Origin: Scandinavium sp002470465
GTDB taxonomy: Bacteria > Pseudomonadota > Gammaproteobacteria > Enterobacterales > Enterobacteriaceae
Length of the DNA: 64,000 bases
Direction of reading: 5' to 3'
Assembly: GCF_040750395.1 (NCBI RefSeq)
Contig: NZ_JBFLVD010000002.1
Location: forward strand, 62,001-126,000
Below the pieces are notes generated by a model. The model did not search any database and had not been told where the DNA came from. It saw only the letters and a list, made by a program, of their open reading frames with translations. This document shows, piece by piece, positions 26,366 to 35,083 of this stretch. Numbering within the stretch: position 1 is the first letter of the stretch; every line of letters begins with the position of its first letter. The translations under genes were made by a program, and so were the position numbers.

Positions 26366-26535
26366 ATGGCTGAAAAGTGGAGAAATTACGGAGGGAATAA
26401 GCAGGAAATGCGCAGGAATTCCCATAAAATGCGGGCACTTAGAGATTAGGATTGCGGAGAATAACAAGTCCGCTTCCTGACGGTTACTCTCATTCCATCG
26501 ACCCATAACGGGCAAAGTTGTGAAAGGAGTAACCT

Positions 26536-26829
26536 ATGTCAAACCTGAAACCTGTACTACTGGCGCTTTCAATGATGCTGGTGGCTCCGGCGGTGGTGCA
26601 CGCCTCTGAAATTACGCTGGTGCCGGCAGTGAAACTGCAGATTGGCGATCGGGACAACCGCGGCAACTACTGGGATGGCGGCCACTGGCGCGATCATGGC
26701 TGGTGGAACAATCACTACGAGCGCTACAACAATCACTGGCGTCCACGCCCGGGGCCGCATTATGACCATCATGACGATCGCCACGATCATCACGACGATC
26801 ATCATGACAACCACGGCTGGCACCACTGA
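26536..26829 (+). CDS. yaaX: YaaX-like small secreted His/Asp-rich protein (DUF2502)
   Basis: The 97-residue product has a signal peptide (cleavage after VVHA, about residue 23). A short conserved part, EITLVPAVKLQIGDRDNRGN, is typical of the DUF2502/YaaX family. The last 25 residues are almost only His and Asp (DHHDDRHDHHDDHH), a likely metal-binding tail. Position between thrC and yaaA matches E. coli yaaX. The function is unknown. GAAAGGAGTAACC before the ATG is a strong ribosome site. Confidence 0.88.
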   Translation: MSNLKPVLLALSMMLVAPAVVHASEITLVPAVKLQIGDRDNRGNYWDGGHWRDHGWWNNHYERYNNHWRPRPGPHYDHHDDRHDHHDDHHDNHGWHH

Positions 26830-26836
26830 CTTTTCA

Positions 26837-26868
26837 GCCCCTCACCCGCTGTGGGTGAGGGGCGTTTT
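26837..26868. terminator. Bidirectional terminator between yaaX and yaaA
   Basis: An 11-bp perfect stem GCCCCTCACCC / GGGTGAGGGGC with a five-base loop is followed by GTTTT on the + strand. It sits between convergent genes and touches the end of yaaA. Confidence 0.85.
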
Positions 26869-27644
26869 CACTTCTGTTCGTGGCGCTTAAACACCAGTTC
26901 TTCGTGGGTTGAGGCGTCTTCGTCAAAGAAATAGCCTTCGCTGTCAAATCCCTTCAGCTGTTCCACCGTGGTCAGACGGTTTTCAATGATGTAACGGCTC
27001 ATCAGACCGCGCGCCTTTTTGGCGTAGAAGCTGATGACTTTGAACTTGCCGTTTTTCTCATCGAGGAACACCGGCTTGACGATCTGTCCGTTCAACGCTT
27101 TCGGCTTCACCGCGCGGAAGTATTCGTCGGATGCCAGGTTAATGACGATATCGTCGCCCTGAGCCTTTAACGCTTCGTTCAGCTTGTTCGTGATGACCTC
27201 GCCCCAGAAGTGATAGAGATCTTTGCCTTTGGCATTTTCAAGTCGAATGCCCATTTCAAGGCGATACGGCTGCATCAAATCGAGTGGACGAAGCACGCCA
27301 TACAGGCCGGAAAGCATGCGCAGATGCTGCTGGGCAAAATCGAAATCTGCTTCGCTGAACTCTTCCGCCTGCAAACCGGTGTAAACATCGCCTTTGAAGG
27401 CGAGGATCGCCGGGCGTGCGTTCTGCGGCGTGAAATCCGGGTGCCAGTCGTGGAAGCGGGTGGCGTTGAGATCCGCGAGTTTGTCGCTGATGCTCATCAG
27501 CTTGCCAATCTGGGGCGCAGTGAGTTTGCGCGCGACGGCAATCAGCTGCTGGGAGTAGTCCAGCAGCTCGGGATGGGTGTAGCGCGATGTTGGCAGCTCG
27601 CTTTGATAATCAAGCGTTTTAGCAGGAGAAATCAGAATCAGCAT
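26868..27644 (-). CDS. yaaA: YaaA, peroxide stress protein (UPF0246)
   Basis: YaaA (DUF328) lowers intracellular free iron during hydrogen peroxide stress in E. coli and is OxyR controlled there. The 258-residue product has the family start MLILISPAKTLDYQSELP and the conserved YRLEMG and LASDEYF segments. Length is that of E. coli YaaA. It lies between yaaX and yaaJ, as in E. coli. No OxyR site was searched for in detail. Confidence 0.97.
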   Translation of the reverse strand: MLILISPAKTLDYQSELPTSRYTHPELLDYSQQLIAVARKLTAPQIGKLMSISDKLADLNATRFHDWHPDFTPQNARPAILAFKGDVYTGLQAEEFSEADFDFAQQHLRMLSGLYGVLRPLDLMQPYRLEMGIRLENAKGKDLYHFWGEVITNKLNEALKAQGDDIVINLASDEYFRAVKPKALNGQIVKPVFLDEKNGKFKVISFYAKKARGLMSRYIIENRLTTVEQLKGFDSEGYFFDEDASTHEELVFKRHEQK

Positions 27645-27709
27645 AGTCAGTCCTTCCGGGCATTTTTCGAGACTTTAGCAAAAAATGGCCCGGAAGGGAT
27701 CGATGGCTG

Positions 27710-29140
27710 CTATTGGCGTGGCACATCATCCCAACTACCGGCTGCCAGCTGCCGCTCGATTTCCGGGTAGCGTGCCGGGTCAAACACCGGTTTTACCCCA
27801 AGCTTGCGTTGACGCAGGTAATCGCTGGCGATGATGCGCACCACTGGCGAAAGCAGCAGGATGGCGGTCAGGTTAGTGATAGCCATCAGTGCCATGATGA
27901 TATCCGCGAACTGCCACACCACCGACACGCTCAGCAGCGTGCCCAGCATTATCATCAGCAGGGTGATGCCCCTCAGCAGCCAGACGTTGCGAGGCGTGTT
28001 CATCCGCAGATAAATCAGGTTGTTCTCAGCGTAAATATAGTTGGCGACAATAGAAGTGAACGCGAACAGCATGACGATAACCGCGACGAATTCTGCCCCC
28101 CAGCCCCCGGCAAAATTCATCATCGCCTTTTGCACCAGCTGAATGCCATTGACCGTGGCGTGAGTGGATTCATTCCCGGCGAGCAATACGACAATTGCCG
28201 TGGCCGTGCAAATTACCAGCGTATCAATCAGCACGCCAATCATCTGCACGATACCCTGAGCTGCCGGGTGTGGTGGCCATGACGCCGCTGCCGCTGCTGC
28301 GTTAGGCGTCGAACCCATGCCCGCTTCGTTGGAGAACATGCCGCGCTGAAAACCCGCGGTCAGCGCCTGGCTGATGGTATATCCCACCGCACCGGAAGCC
28401 GCTTCCTGCCAGCCAAAGGCGCTGCGAAAAATGGTTTCGATAATCGCCGGAATTTCATTGAGGTGCCAGAGGCTTATCAGGACGCTGGCGGCGACCCAGG
28501 TCAGTGCCATTACCGGTACCATCCACTGCATCAGCTTCGCCACGCCCCGCAACCCGCGAACGATAATCAGCAGCGTTAAGGCCATGAGCGCCAGCCCGGT
28601 GACGTACCCGGGTAAATTAAACGCGAAGTGCAGGGCCTTCGAAACGGAATTGGCCTGCACGACATTGAAAATCAAACCATAGGCGAGCAGCAGGAAAATA
28701 GAGAACATCACGCCCATCCAGCGCATCCCGAGGCCACGGGACATATACCAGGCCGGGCCGCCGCGAAATTGTCCGTTGGCGTCGCGCTCTTTGTAGAGCT
28801 GGGCGAGTGAGCACTCGGCAAAGCTGCTTGCCATGCCGATAATCGCTGACATCCACATCCAGAATATCGCGCCTGGACCCCCTGCCGTAATGGCTATGGC
28901 TACCCCGGCGAGATTGCCGCTGCCGACACGGGCCGCAAGGCTGGTGCAAAGCGCCTGAAAGGAGGTCAGGCCGTCTGGCTGCGGAGAGACGCTGCGCTGA
29001 AGGCTTTTGCGAAAATGGCGAAGATAGCGAAACTGGATATACCCCGTTCGCCAGGTAAACCACACCCCGGCGCCGAGCAGCAGGTAAATCATTACCGAGC
29101 CCCAGAGTATGTCATTGATAAAAGAGAGAAACTCAGGCAT
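27710..29140 (-). CDS. yaaJ: YaaJ, AGCS-family sodium:amino-acid symporter
   Basis: The 476-residue membrane protein belongs to the alanine/glycine:cation symporter (AGCS, AlsT/DagA) family. It shows the family signature GSGNLAGVAIAITAGGPGAIFWMW near residues 72-95 (in parts) and FSNEAGMGSTPNAAAAA near 270. About ten membrane segments can be read from hydrophobicity. The transported amino acid is unproven, with alanine or glycine likely by family. It is a single gene divergent from talB. Confidence 0.95.
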   Translation of the reverse strand: MPEFLSFINDILWGSVMIYLLLGAGVWFTWRTGYIQFRYLRHFRKSLQRSVSPQPDGLTSFQALCTSLAARVGSGNLAGVAIAITAGGPGAIFWMWMSAIIGMASSFAECSLAQLYKERDANGQFRGGPAWYMSRGLGMRWMGVMFSIFLLLAYGLIFNVVQANSVSKALHFAFNLPGYVTGLALMALTLLIIVRGLRGVAKLMQWMVPVMALTWVAASVLISLWHLNEIPAIIETIFRSAFGWQEAASGAVGYTISQALTAGFQRGMFSNEAGMGSTPNAAAAAASWPPHPAAQGIVQMIGVLIDTLVICTATAIVVLLAGNESTHATVNGIQLVQKAMMNFAGGWGAEFVAVIVMLFAFTSIVANYIYAENNLIYLRMNTPRNVWLLRGITLLMIMLGTLLSVSVVWQFADIIMALMAITNLTAILLLSPVVRIIASDYLRQRKLGVKPVFDPARYPEIERQLAAGSWDDVPRQ

Positions 29141-29343
29141 TTAATGTCCTTCTTCGATGCCAAAGACCAGTGTAAGCGCTACCATTTTTTAGACAATCCA
29201 TTATCGGGTAGCCAGCGAATAATCTGAGTTTATCATACTCTGCGCTCTTGTTCCGTCCGCGGTTGCGCTGACACCGGGGCGTGATATCATCGTGAGCAGA
29301 CCGGTTACATCCCCCTAACAGCTGTTTAAAGAGAAACACTATC

Positions 29344-30297
29344 ATGACGGATAAATTGACCTCCCTGCGTCAGTACACAACCGTAGTGGCTGACACCGGA
29401 GACATCGCGGCAATGAAGCTGTATCAGCCTCAGGATGCGACAACCAACCCTTCTCTGATTCTGGGCGCGGCTCAGATCCCGGAATACCGCAAGCTGATTG
29501 ATGAAGCGATTGCCTGGGCGAAAGATCAGAGCAGCAACCGCGAGCAGCAGATTGTTGACGCGACCGACAAGCTGGCCGTGAACATCGGTCTGGAGATCCT
29601 CAAGCTGATCCCTGGCCGTATCTCTACTGAAGTTGACGCGCGTCTCTCCTACGACACCGAAGGCTCTATCGCCAAAGCAAAACACCTGATCAAGCTGTAC
29701 AACGATGCGGGCATCAGCAACGACCGTATTCTGATCAAGCTGGCTTCCACCTGGCAGGGCATCCGCGCCGCCGAGCAGCTGGAAAAAGAAGGCATCAACT
29801 GTAACCTGACCCTGCTGTTCTCCTTCGCTCAGGCTCGTGCTTGCGCAGAAGCGGGCGTGTTCCTGATCTCCCCGTTTGTGGGCCGTATCCTCGACTGGTA
29901 CAAAGCCAACACGGATAAGAAAGAGTATGCTCCGGCAGAAGATCCAGGCGTGGTATCCGTATCTGAAATCTACAGCTACTACAAACAGCACGGCTATGAA
30001 ACCGTCGTGATGGGCGCAAGCTTCCGTAACGTTGGCGAGATCCTGGAACTGGCTGGCTGCGATCGTCTGACCATCGCGCCTGCGTTGCTGAAAGAGCTGG
30101 CCGAAGCTGACGGTGCCATCGAGCGTAAACTGGTTTACACCGGTGAAGTGAAAGCGCGTCCGGAACGCATTACTGAATCTCAGTTCCTGTGGCAGCACAA
30201 CCAGGATCCAATGGCGGTAGACAAACTGGCGGAAGGTATCCGTAAGTTTGCTATCGACCAGGAAAAACTGGAAAAAATGATCGGCGACCTGCTGTAA
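29344..30297 (+). CDS. talB: TalB, transaldolase B
   Basis: TalB transfers dihydroxyacetone units between sugar phosphates in the non-oxidative pentose phosphate pathway. The 317-residue product has the Schiff-base lysine in ILIKLASTWQG (Lys132), DATTNPSLIL near the N-terminus and the SPFVGRILDWY segment near residue 180. Length and position equal those in E. coli. The strong ribosome site TTTAAAGAG and the codon choice suggest high expression. Confidence 0.99.
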   Translation: MTDKLTSLRQYTTVVADTGDIAAMKLYQPQDATTNPSLILGAAQIPEYRKLIDEAIAWAKDQSSNREQQIVDATDKLAVNIGLEILKLIPGRISTEVDARLSYDTEGSIAKAKHLIKLYNDAGISNDRILIKLASTWQGIRAAEQLEKEGINCNLTLLFSFAQARACAEAGVFLISPFVGRILDWYKANTDKKEYAPAEDPGVVSVSEIYSYYKQHGYETVVMGASFRNVGEILELAGCDRLTIAPALLKELAEADGAIERKLVYTGEVKARPERITESQFLWQHNQDPMAVDKLAEGIRKFAIDQEKLEKMIGDLL

Positions 30298-30308
30298 TCA
30301 TATTCCGC

Positions 30309-30328
30309 GTGGCCGGGCTCCCGGCCAC
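30309..30328 (+). terminator. Hairpin after talB
   Basis: GTGGCCGGG / CCCGGCCAC form a strong GC stem 12 bases after the talB stop. No T-run follows directly, so it may act as an mRNA-stabilising hairpin rather than a full terminator. Confidence 0.5.
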
Positions 30329-30407
30329 CTATTCCCGCCTTCGTTTGTCTCCCTTTCCTTTCTGCGTGTATCATTCCGCTTAACCGCCTTTTTTTAACGG
30401 AATTGAT

Positions 30408-30995
30408 ATGAATACTCTTCGCATTGGCCTTGTTTCCATTTCCGATCGCGCCTCAAGCGGCGTTTACCAGGATAAAGGCATCCCTGCGCTGGAAGCCTGG
30501 CTTGCTCGCGCACTGACTTCACCCTTCGAATTGCAGACGCGGCTGATCCCGGATGAGCAGGCGATCATTGAGCAGACGCTGTGTGAGCTGGTGGACGAAA
30601 TGAGCTGCCATCTGGTGCTGACCACCGGTGGCACCGGGCCTGCGCGCCGCGACGTGACGCCAGACGCCACGCTTGCGATTGCCGATCGTGAAATGCCGGG
30701 CTTCGGTGAGCAGATGCGCCAGATTAGCCTGCACTTTGTACCGACGGCGATCCTGTCCCGCCAGGTGGGTGTGATTCGTAAACAGGCTTTAATCCTCAAT
30801 CTGCCGGGCCAGCCAAAATCCATTCAGGAAACGCTCGAAGGCGTGAAGGATGAAAACGGCAAGGTGTTGGTGCACGGTATTTTTGCAAGTGTACCGTATT
30901 GTGTACAGCTTCTTGAGGGGCCGTACGTGGAGACAGACGAGCAGGTGGTTGCGGCATTCCGCCCTAAAAGCGCCCGCCGTGAAACAATCTCCTGA
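30408..30995 (+). CDS. mog: Mog, molybdopterin adenylyltransferase
   Basis: Mog adenylates molybdopterin before molybdenum insertion. The 195-residue protein belongs to the MoaB/Mog family. The cofactor-binding motif TTGGTGPARRDVTPDAT lies near residues 70-86, and the N-terminus is IGLVSISDRASSGVYQDKG. It follows talB, as in E. coli. The nearby putative molybdate-type permease and binding-protein genes at 32.4-34.1 kb may be related in function. Confidence 0.98.
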   Translation: MNTLRIGLVSISDRASSGVYQDKGIPALEAWLARALTSPFELQTRLIPDEQAIIEQTLCELVDEMSCHLVLTTGGTGPARRDVTPDATLAIADREMPGFGEQMRQISLHFVPTAILSRQVGVIRKQALILNLPGQPKSIQETLEGVKDENGKVLVHGIFASVPYCVQLLEGPYVETDEQVVAAFRPKSARRETIS

Positions 30996-31107
30996 AGATA
31001 GTGTATTTATGACATAACCTTTGTGGGCCACGGATTGACCGATGATTTACGCTGTAGTAATTTTTTCTTTACGAAAACTGTAAATCAATTAAAACAAATG
31101 GCCCGCT

Positions 31108-32397
31108 ATGTCCTCTTCTGCAAGACCTCTCAACCGACAGGATTATAAAACCCTGACGCTGGCCGCCCTCGGCGGCGCGCTGGAGTTTTATGATTTCATC
31201 ATCTTCGTTTTCTTTGCTGCGGTCGTCGGCGAGCTTTTCTTCCCGGCCGATATTCCGGAATGGCTACGCCAGGTGCAGACCTTCGGCATCTTCGCAGCTG
31301 GCTACCTGGCTCGTCCGCTGGGTGGCATCATCATGGCGCACTTCGGCGATCTGGTTGGTCGCAAGAAAATGTTCACCCTGAGCATTCTGCTGATGGCGGT
31401 GCCAACGCTGCTGATTGGCTTGCTGCCAACCTACACTTCGGTGGGCATCGTAGCACCTCTGCTTTTACTGTTGATGCGCGTGCTCCAGGGGGCCGCTATC
31501 GGCGGTGAAGTGCCTGGAGCATGGGTGTTTGTGGCCGAGCACGTGCCCACACAGCGTATTGGCATTGCCTGCGGCACGCTGACGGCTGGTTTAACGGTAG
31601 GCATTTTGCTGGGATCTGTCGTGGCAACGCTTATCAATACCAGCCTGACTCAGCAAGCTATTCATGACGGCGGCTGGCGAATTCCTTTCCTGCTCGGCGG
31701 CGCTTTCGGCCTGGTGGCGATGTATCTGCGCCGCTGGCTGCAGGAGACGCCGATCTTTCTTGAGATGCAGCAGCGCAAGCAGCTGGCGCAGGAGCTGCCC
31801 GTGAAATCGGTAGTCGTGAAGCATCAGAAGGCGGTGGTCGTGTCGATGCTGCTGACCTGGCTGCTGTCGGCGGGGATTGTGGTGGTGATTTTGATGTCGC
31901 CGGTGTGGCTGCAAAAGCATTACGGTTTTGCGCCTGCGCTGACGCTTCAGGCCAACAGTCTTGCGACCATTATGCTGTGTGTGGGCTGTTTGCTGGCGGG
32001 GCTGGCGGTCGATAAATTCGGTGCGAGCCGTACCTTTATTATTGGCAGCCTGCTGCTCGCGGCCTCGAGCTGGGCGTTCTATCACCTGGCAGCTCTCTCT
32101 TCTGCCCATCTTTTTATGCTGTACGGCTTAGTGGGGCTGTGCGTCGGCGTGGTGGGAGCGGTGCCGTATGTGATGGTCAGATCGTTTCCGGCAGAAGTGC
32201 GGTTTACCGGAATCTCGTTTTCATACAACGTTTCCTACGCGATTTTTGGCGGGCTGACGCCTATTGCGGTCACGCTGTTGATGGGCGTCTCGCCGATGGC
32301 ACCTGCCTGGTACGTGCTGGCGTTGTCGCTGGTGGGGTTGGTGTTAGGCTTCTGGCTACGCCAGAAACCGGTAGAGGTCAGGTTGCTGGCTCGCTAG
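31108..32397 (+). CDS. MHS-type major facilitator transporter
   Basis: The 429-residue protein looks like a metabolite:H+ symporter (MHS) of the major facilitator superfamily, related to ProP, KgtP and ShiA. It has twelve likely membrane segments, the first-loop motif GHxGDLVGRKKMF-like stretch (HFGDLVGRKKMFTLS near residue 80) and EFYDFIIFVFF in helix 1. RVLQGAAIGGEVPGAWVFVAE near residue 125 is the characteristic MHS helix-4 segment. The substrate is unknown; organic acids or betaines are typical. It lies between mog and satP, where E. coli K-12 has no such gene, so it is an insertion or lineage-specific gene. Its stop codon interlocks with the convergent permease gene (shared CTAG). Confidence 0.85.
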   Translation: MSSSARPLNRQDYKTLTLAALGGALEFYDFIIFVFFAAVVGELFFPADIPEWLRQVQTFGIFAAGYLARPLGGIIMAHFGDLVGRKKMFTLSILLMAVPTLLIGLLPTYTSVGIVAPLLLLLMRVLQGAAIGGEVPGAWVFVAEHVPTQRIGIACGTLTAGLTVGILLGSVVATLINTSLTQQAIHDGGWRIPFLLGGAFGLVAMYLRRWLQETPIFLEMQQRKQLAQELPVKSVVVKHQKAVVVSMLLTWLLSAGIVVVILMSPVWLQKHYGFAPALTLQANSLATIMLCVGCLLAGLAVDKFGASRTFIIGSLLLAASSWAFYHLAALSSAHLFMLYGLVGLCVGVVGAVPYVMVRSFPAEVRFTGISFSYNVSYAIFGGLTPIAVTLLMGVSPMAPAWYVLALSLVGLVLGFWLRQKPVEVRLLAR

Positions 32398-33176
32398 CGA
32401 CGTTGCTCCCTTGCCGCCCGTTTGCCCAGTACGAAGCAGACCATCGGCAGGGGAAGCGTCACGATAAGTAGCATCCACAGCAGGGTATAGACCGCATCCA
32501 CGCCGTCGTTTTGCAGATTGGTATAGAGCTTCACCGGAATACCCTGCGGGAAATAAGCAAAGATCATCACTATGCCAAATTCCCCCACCGCGCGGACCCA
32601 GGCGAGCGTTACGGCGGAGGCCAGCCCGGGTAATGCCAGCGGTAGCGTCAAAAAGCGAAAACGATTCCAGCCTGATGCGCCCAGCGTTTGCCCCGCTTCA
32701 AGAATGCTTTTCGGTACCGTAGCAAAGGCGGATCGCGCCACGACGATAAAGTAAGGCAGGGCACCATAAACCTGCGCCAGCACAAACGCGGCCGGGTTGT
32801 TGACGAGCGTTGCGCCAAGCACTGAAAGCCACCGACCAAAAACGCCGTAGGGCCCGAACGCCGAGACCAGCAAAATCCCCATTGCTAGCGGCGGCGTCAG
32901 AAGTGGGATCATCACCAGCAGTTCGCCGATTATCCGTTTACGTCCGCTGGCTTGCGACAACCACCACGCCACCGGGACGCCGATCAGGATAATGATCCCC
33001 AGCGCCAGTAACCCCAGCCCCATTGAAATCGCGATGGCGTTGTCGTCCCGCCAGGCTAGCTGCAAATGGCGCCAGGGCGTGACGCTAACCAGCGTAATAA
33101 AGGGAATACTCAGCAGCAGAATGGCGGGCAGCGAAAGCCAGCCCGCAATCCAGCCCGGACGTCTTAGCGCGCGTAT
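32394..33176 (-). CDS. ModB-like ABC permease, probable non-canonical start
   Basis: This is an inner-membrane permease of the molybdate/sulfate type. The EAA-like loop appears as ASGWNRFRFLTLPLALPGL near the middle, followed by further membrane segments. The part from TTG 33065 is certain (223 residues). Upstream, the frame stays open for 39 codons and encodes one more membrane helix (WIAGWLSLPAILLLSIPF), which the family needs. The only visible start with a ribosome site is an ATA at 33176, six bases after AAAGGAGG; a TAG precedes it. That gives about 260 residues. It overlaps the end of the binding-protein gene. No ATPase gene lies beside the pair. Family confidence is good; start confidence is low. 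Confidence 0.72.
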   Translation of the reverse strand: MRALRRPGWIAGWLSLPAILLLSIPFITLVSVTPWRHLQLAWRDDNAIAISMGLGLLALGIIILIGVPVAWWLSQASGRKRIIGELLVMIPLLTPPLAMGILLVSAFGPYGVFGRWLSVLGATLVNNPAAFVLAQVYGALPYFIVVARSAFATVPKSILEAGQTLGASGWNRFRFLTLPLALPGLASAVTLAWVRAVGEFGIVMIFAYFPQGIPVKLYTNLQNDGVDAVYTLLWMLLIVTLPLPMVCFVLGKRAAREQRR

Positions 33177-34093
33177 ACGCTACCTCCTTTCGGTTCAGCG
33201 TAACCAAACTCTTTGAACAGTTTATGACCTTCTGCACCCTTCATAAATGTCACGAATTTCTGACCCTGTGCCACACCATTTGGTGCATTTTTCAGTACCG
33301 CTGCGTAGAACACCATTGGCTGGGTGTGGAGCACTTGATCCTGACCTTTGCCGTCCTTGATAGTGAAACTGACGGTGTCATACCACTGTTTCGCCATCGC
33401 CGGGTTGCTCAGGTTGATCTCGTCCGGCAGGGCAATATAAGGCAAATGAGCCGAGCGCACTTCGCTCTCGTAGCCAGCCGCGGCATCCACCTGACCACTC
33501 TCAAGGCGCGCCAGCAGGCCGCCTTCCTGGTGTGTCTGTTCCGGGTTTTGCAGCGAACCTAAAATCTTATCGGCGATGCCAGGCATCTTGTAGTATTTCT
33601 CGGCCAGCATCAGGCTGAAGACAATATTCTGCCCTTTAGGATCAACGTAAGGATCAGTACGGCCAAAGGAGACATCTTTCTGCGCCAGCAGGTTCAGCCA
33701 TGAACCGTCTTTCTTCTGGCCGGTTTGTTCAAACTGAGCGGCATGTTTGCCCTTAGGGCTGTAGGCTATCACCATGCTGGTGCTGGCGACCGGGACGGCA
33801 TCATCGATGAGCCCCGCATCTTTGAGGATTTGCATCGGCCCCGGGGTAATGGAGACGAACACGTCAGCCTCAATCTTGTGGCTGGCCAGCAGGCGTGCCA
33901 TGCCATAGGCACCTTGTCCCTGACCCTGGTACTCGCCGTTATCCACTTTGGCAAATGCCGGACCTAACCCCTGATCCATTACCTTACCCATTGAACCGGC
34001 GTAAGTTACGCGAATATCTTTCGCCAGCGCCACGGACGATATTTGCAGCAGCGCAACCGCCGCCAGGGTGTATTTCATTTTTCCATTAGCCAT
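33164..34093 (-). CDS. Periplasmic oxyanion-type (molybdate/tungstate-like) binding protein
   Basis: The 309-residue protein has a signal peptide (MKYTLAAVALLQISSVALA within the first 25 residues). The mature part is of the bacterial solute-binding type 11 / WtpA-ModA kind: IRVTYAGSMGKVMDQGLGP at the start, then ADVFVSITPGPMQILKDAGL and VASTSMVIAYSP. FGRTDPYVDPKGQN follows near residue 145, and VDAAAGYESEVRS further on. ATG 34093 or ATG 34078 could be used. It sits directly upstream of the permease gene and just behind a ModE-like palindrome. The ligand is inferred as molybdate, tungstate or another oxyanion. The ATPase that would energise transport is not present here. Confidence 0.78.
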   Translation of the reverse strand: MANGKMKYTLAAVALLQISSVALAKDIRVTYAGSMGKVMDQGLGPAFAKVDNGEYQGQGQGAYGMARLLASHKIEADVFVSITPGPMQILKDAGLIDDAVPVASTSMVIAYSPKGKHAAQFEQTGQKKDGSWLNLLAQKDVSFGRTDPYVDPKGQNIVFSLMLAEKYYKMPGIADKILGSLQNPEQTHQEGGLLARLESGQVDAAAGYESEVRSAHLPYIALPDEINLSNPAMAKQWYDTVSFTIKDGKGQDQVLHTQPMVFYAAVLKNAPNGVAQGQKFVTFMKGAEGHKLFKEFGYAEPKGGSVYAR

Positions 34094-34101
34094 AAAATTA
34101 T

Positions 34102-34129
34102 CTCGTTATATATTATTTTGTATAACGAG
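34102..34129 (-). promoter_or_regulatory. ModE-like palindromic operator upstream of the binding-protein gene
   Basis: The halves CTCGTTATA (34102-34110) and TATAACGAG (34121-34129) form a perfect 9-bp inverted repeat. CGTTAT and ATAACG are 12 bases apart, the same spacing I recall for the E. coli modA operator bound by ModE. It lies 9-36 bases before the start codon, in a position to block transcription when molybdate is plentiful. Confidence 0.6.
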
Positions 34130-34196
34130 TGTCCTGGAAAGAGGCGGCGATGACAATGTCTGAAAGGGCATCGTTGAGATTAGGTTGATAAAACGC

Positions 34197-34224
34197 AATA
34201 AGCCGGAGAGGTTCCCGGCTTATT
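34197..34224. terminator. Hairpin between satP and the binding-protein promoter
   Basis: AATAAGCCGG / CCGGCTTATT form a 10-bp perfect stem with an eight-base loop. On the leftward strand GCGTTTTATC follows. It probably ends the satP transcript. A smaller hairpin (GCCTG/CAGGC, 34339-34354) lies just after the satP stop. Confidence 0.6.
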
Positions 34225-34369
34225 GGTTAGTGCGAAGGGAAATGCCCAGGATAAGGCGCGTGCCAGGCTGCCTATCGTCCAAAAGACCAGCCTCTACAAT
34301 GTATCTTTATTGGCGACAAATTACAGAATAGAGAGACGCGCCTGTGGGAGCAGGCACGTCGAGGGGCGA

Positions 34370-34936
34370 TCAGTCTTTTGCACCAATCGGCAGGATGGTG
34401 CGGCCAAACTGCTCGTTCAGTACTTCACCCATCGCCAGCCAGATAGCGCTTGCGCCGCAAACCAGACCAATCCAGCCTGCAATGTGAACGATGCTTTCGT
34501 TATCCGCCAGGTGGCCAATCGCCAGCAGGGCAAACAGTACGGTCAGACTCAGGAACACGAACTGCAGCATGCGCGGGCCAGTCAGGGTACCGAAGAACAT
34601 GAACAGCGTGAACACGCCCCACAGGCCCAGGTACATGCCCAGGAAGTGCGGGTTAGACGCTTCTGCCAGGCCCATTTTAGGCATGATCAGAATTGCGACC
34701 AGGGTCAGCCAGAAAGAACCGTAAGAGGTAAAGGCGGTCAGACCGAAGGTATTGCCTTTTTTGTACTCCAGCAGGCCTGCAAAAATCTGCGCCAGTCCAC
34801 CGTAAAAAATACCCATCGCCAGAATGGCGGTATCAAACGGGAAAAGACCGCTGTTTGTCAGGTTCAGCAGAATGGTGGTCATGCCGAAGCCCATCAGTCC
34901 CAGCGGTGCCGGGTTAGCCAACTTAGTGTTGCCCAT
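34370..34936 (-). CDS. satP: SatP, acetate/succinate:proton symporter
   Basis: SatP (YaaH) belongs to the GPR1/FUN34/YaaH family of acetate channels/symporters. The 188-residue protein has the family signature NPAPLGLMGFGMTT at residues 8-21, six predicted membrane helices and the conserved FGLTAFTSYGSFW segment. Length is that of E. coli SatP. It lies upstream of dnaK and reads away from it, as in E. coli. Confidence 0.97.
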   Translation of the reverse strand: MGNTKLANPAPLGLMGFGMTTILLNLTNSGLFPFDTAILAMGIFYGGLAQIFAGLLEYKKGNTFGLTAFTSYGSFWLTLVAILIMPKMGLAEASNPHFLGMYLGLWGVFTLFMFFGTLTGPRMLQFVFLSLTVLFALLAIGHLADNESIVHIAGWIGLVCGASAIWLAMGEVLNEQFGRTILPIGAKD

Positions 34937-35083
34937 ATTTCCTCAAAAAATTCATTAATAAAGGGGAAAAAGTAAAACCCTCGCGCCAATCCTCAGGCAG
35001 CGGGGCGCGGCATAATAATCAGAGCCGTGCCTGCCGTCTATGATCTGAGCAGGGTGATTTTAAAAAATTTTTTCGCTCTCCCC

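Noticed and set aside
26642..26890. Thr/Ile/Met-rich rightward frame overlapping yaaX
   Set aside because: An out-of-frame reading of the His/Asp codon repeat of yaaX. The repetitive look comes from that repeat.
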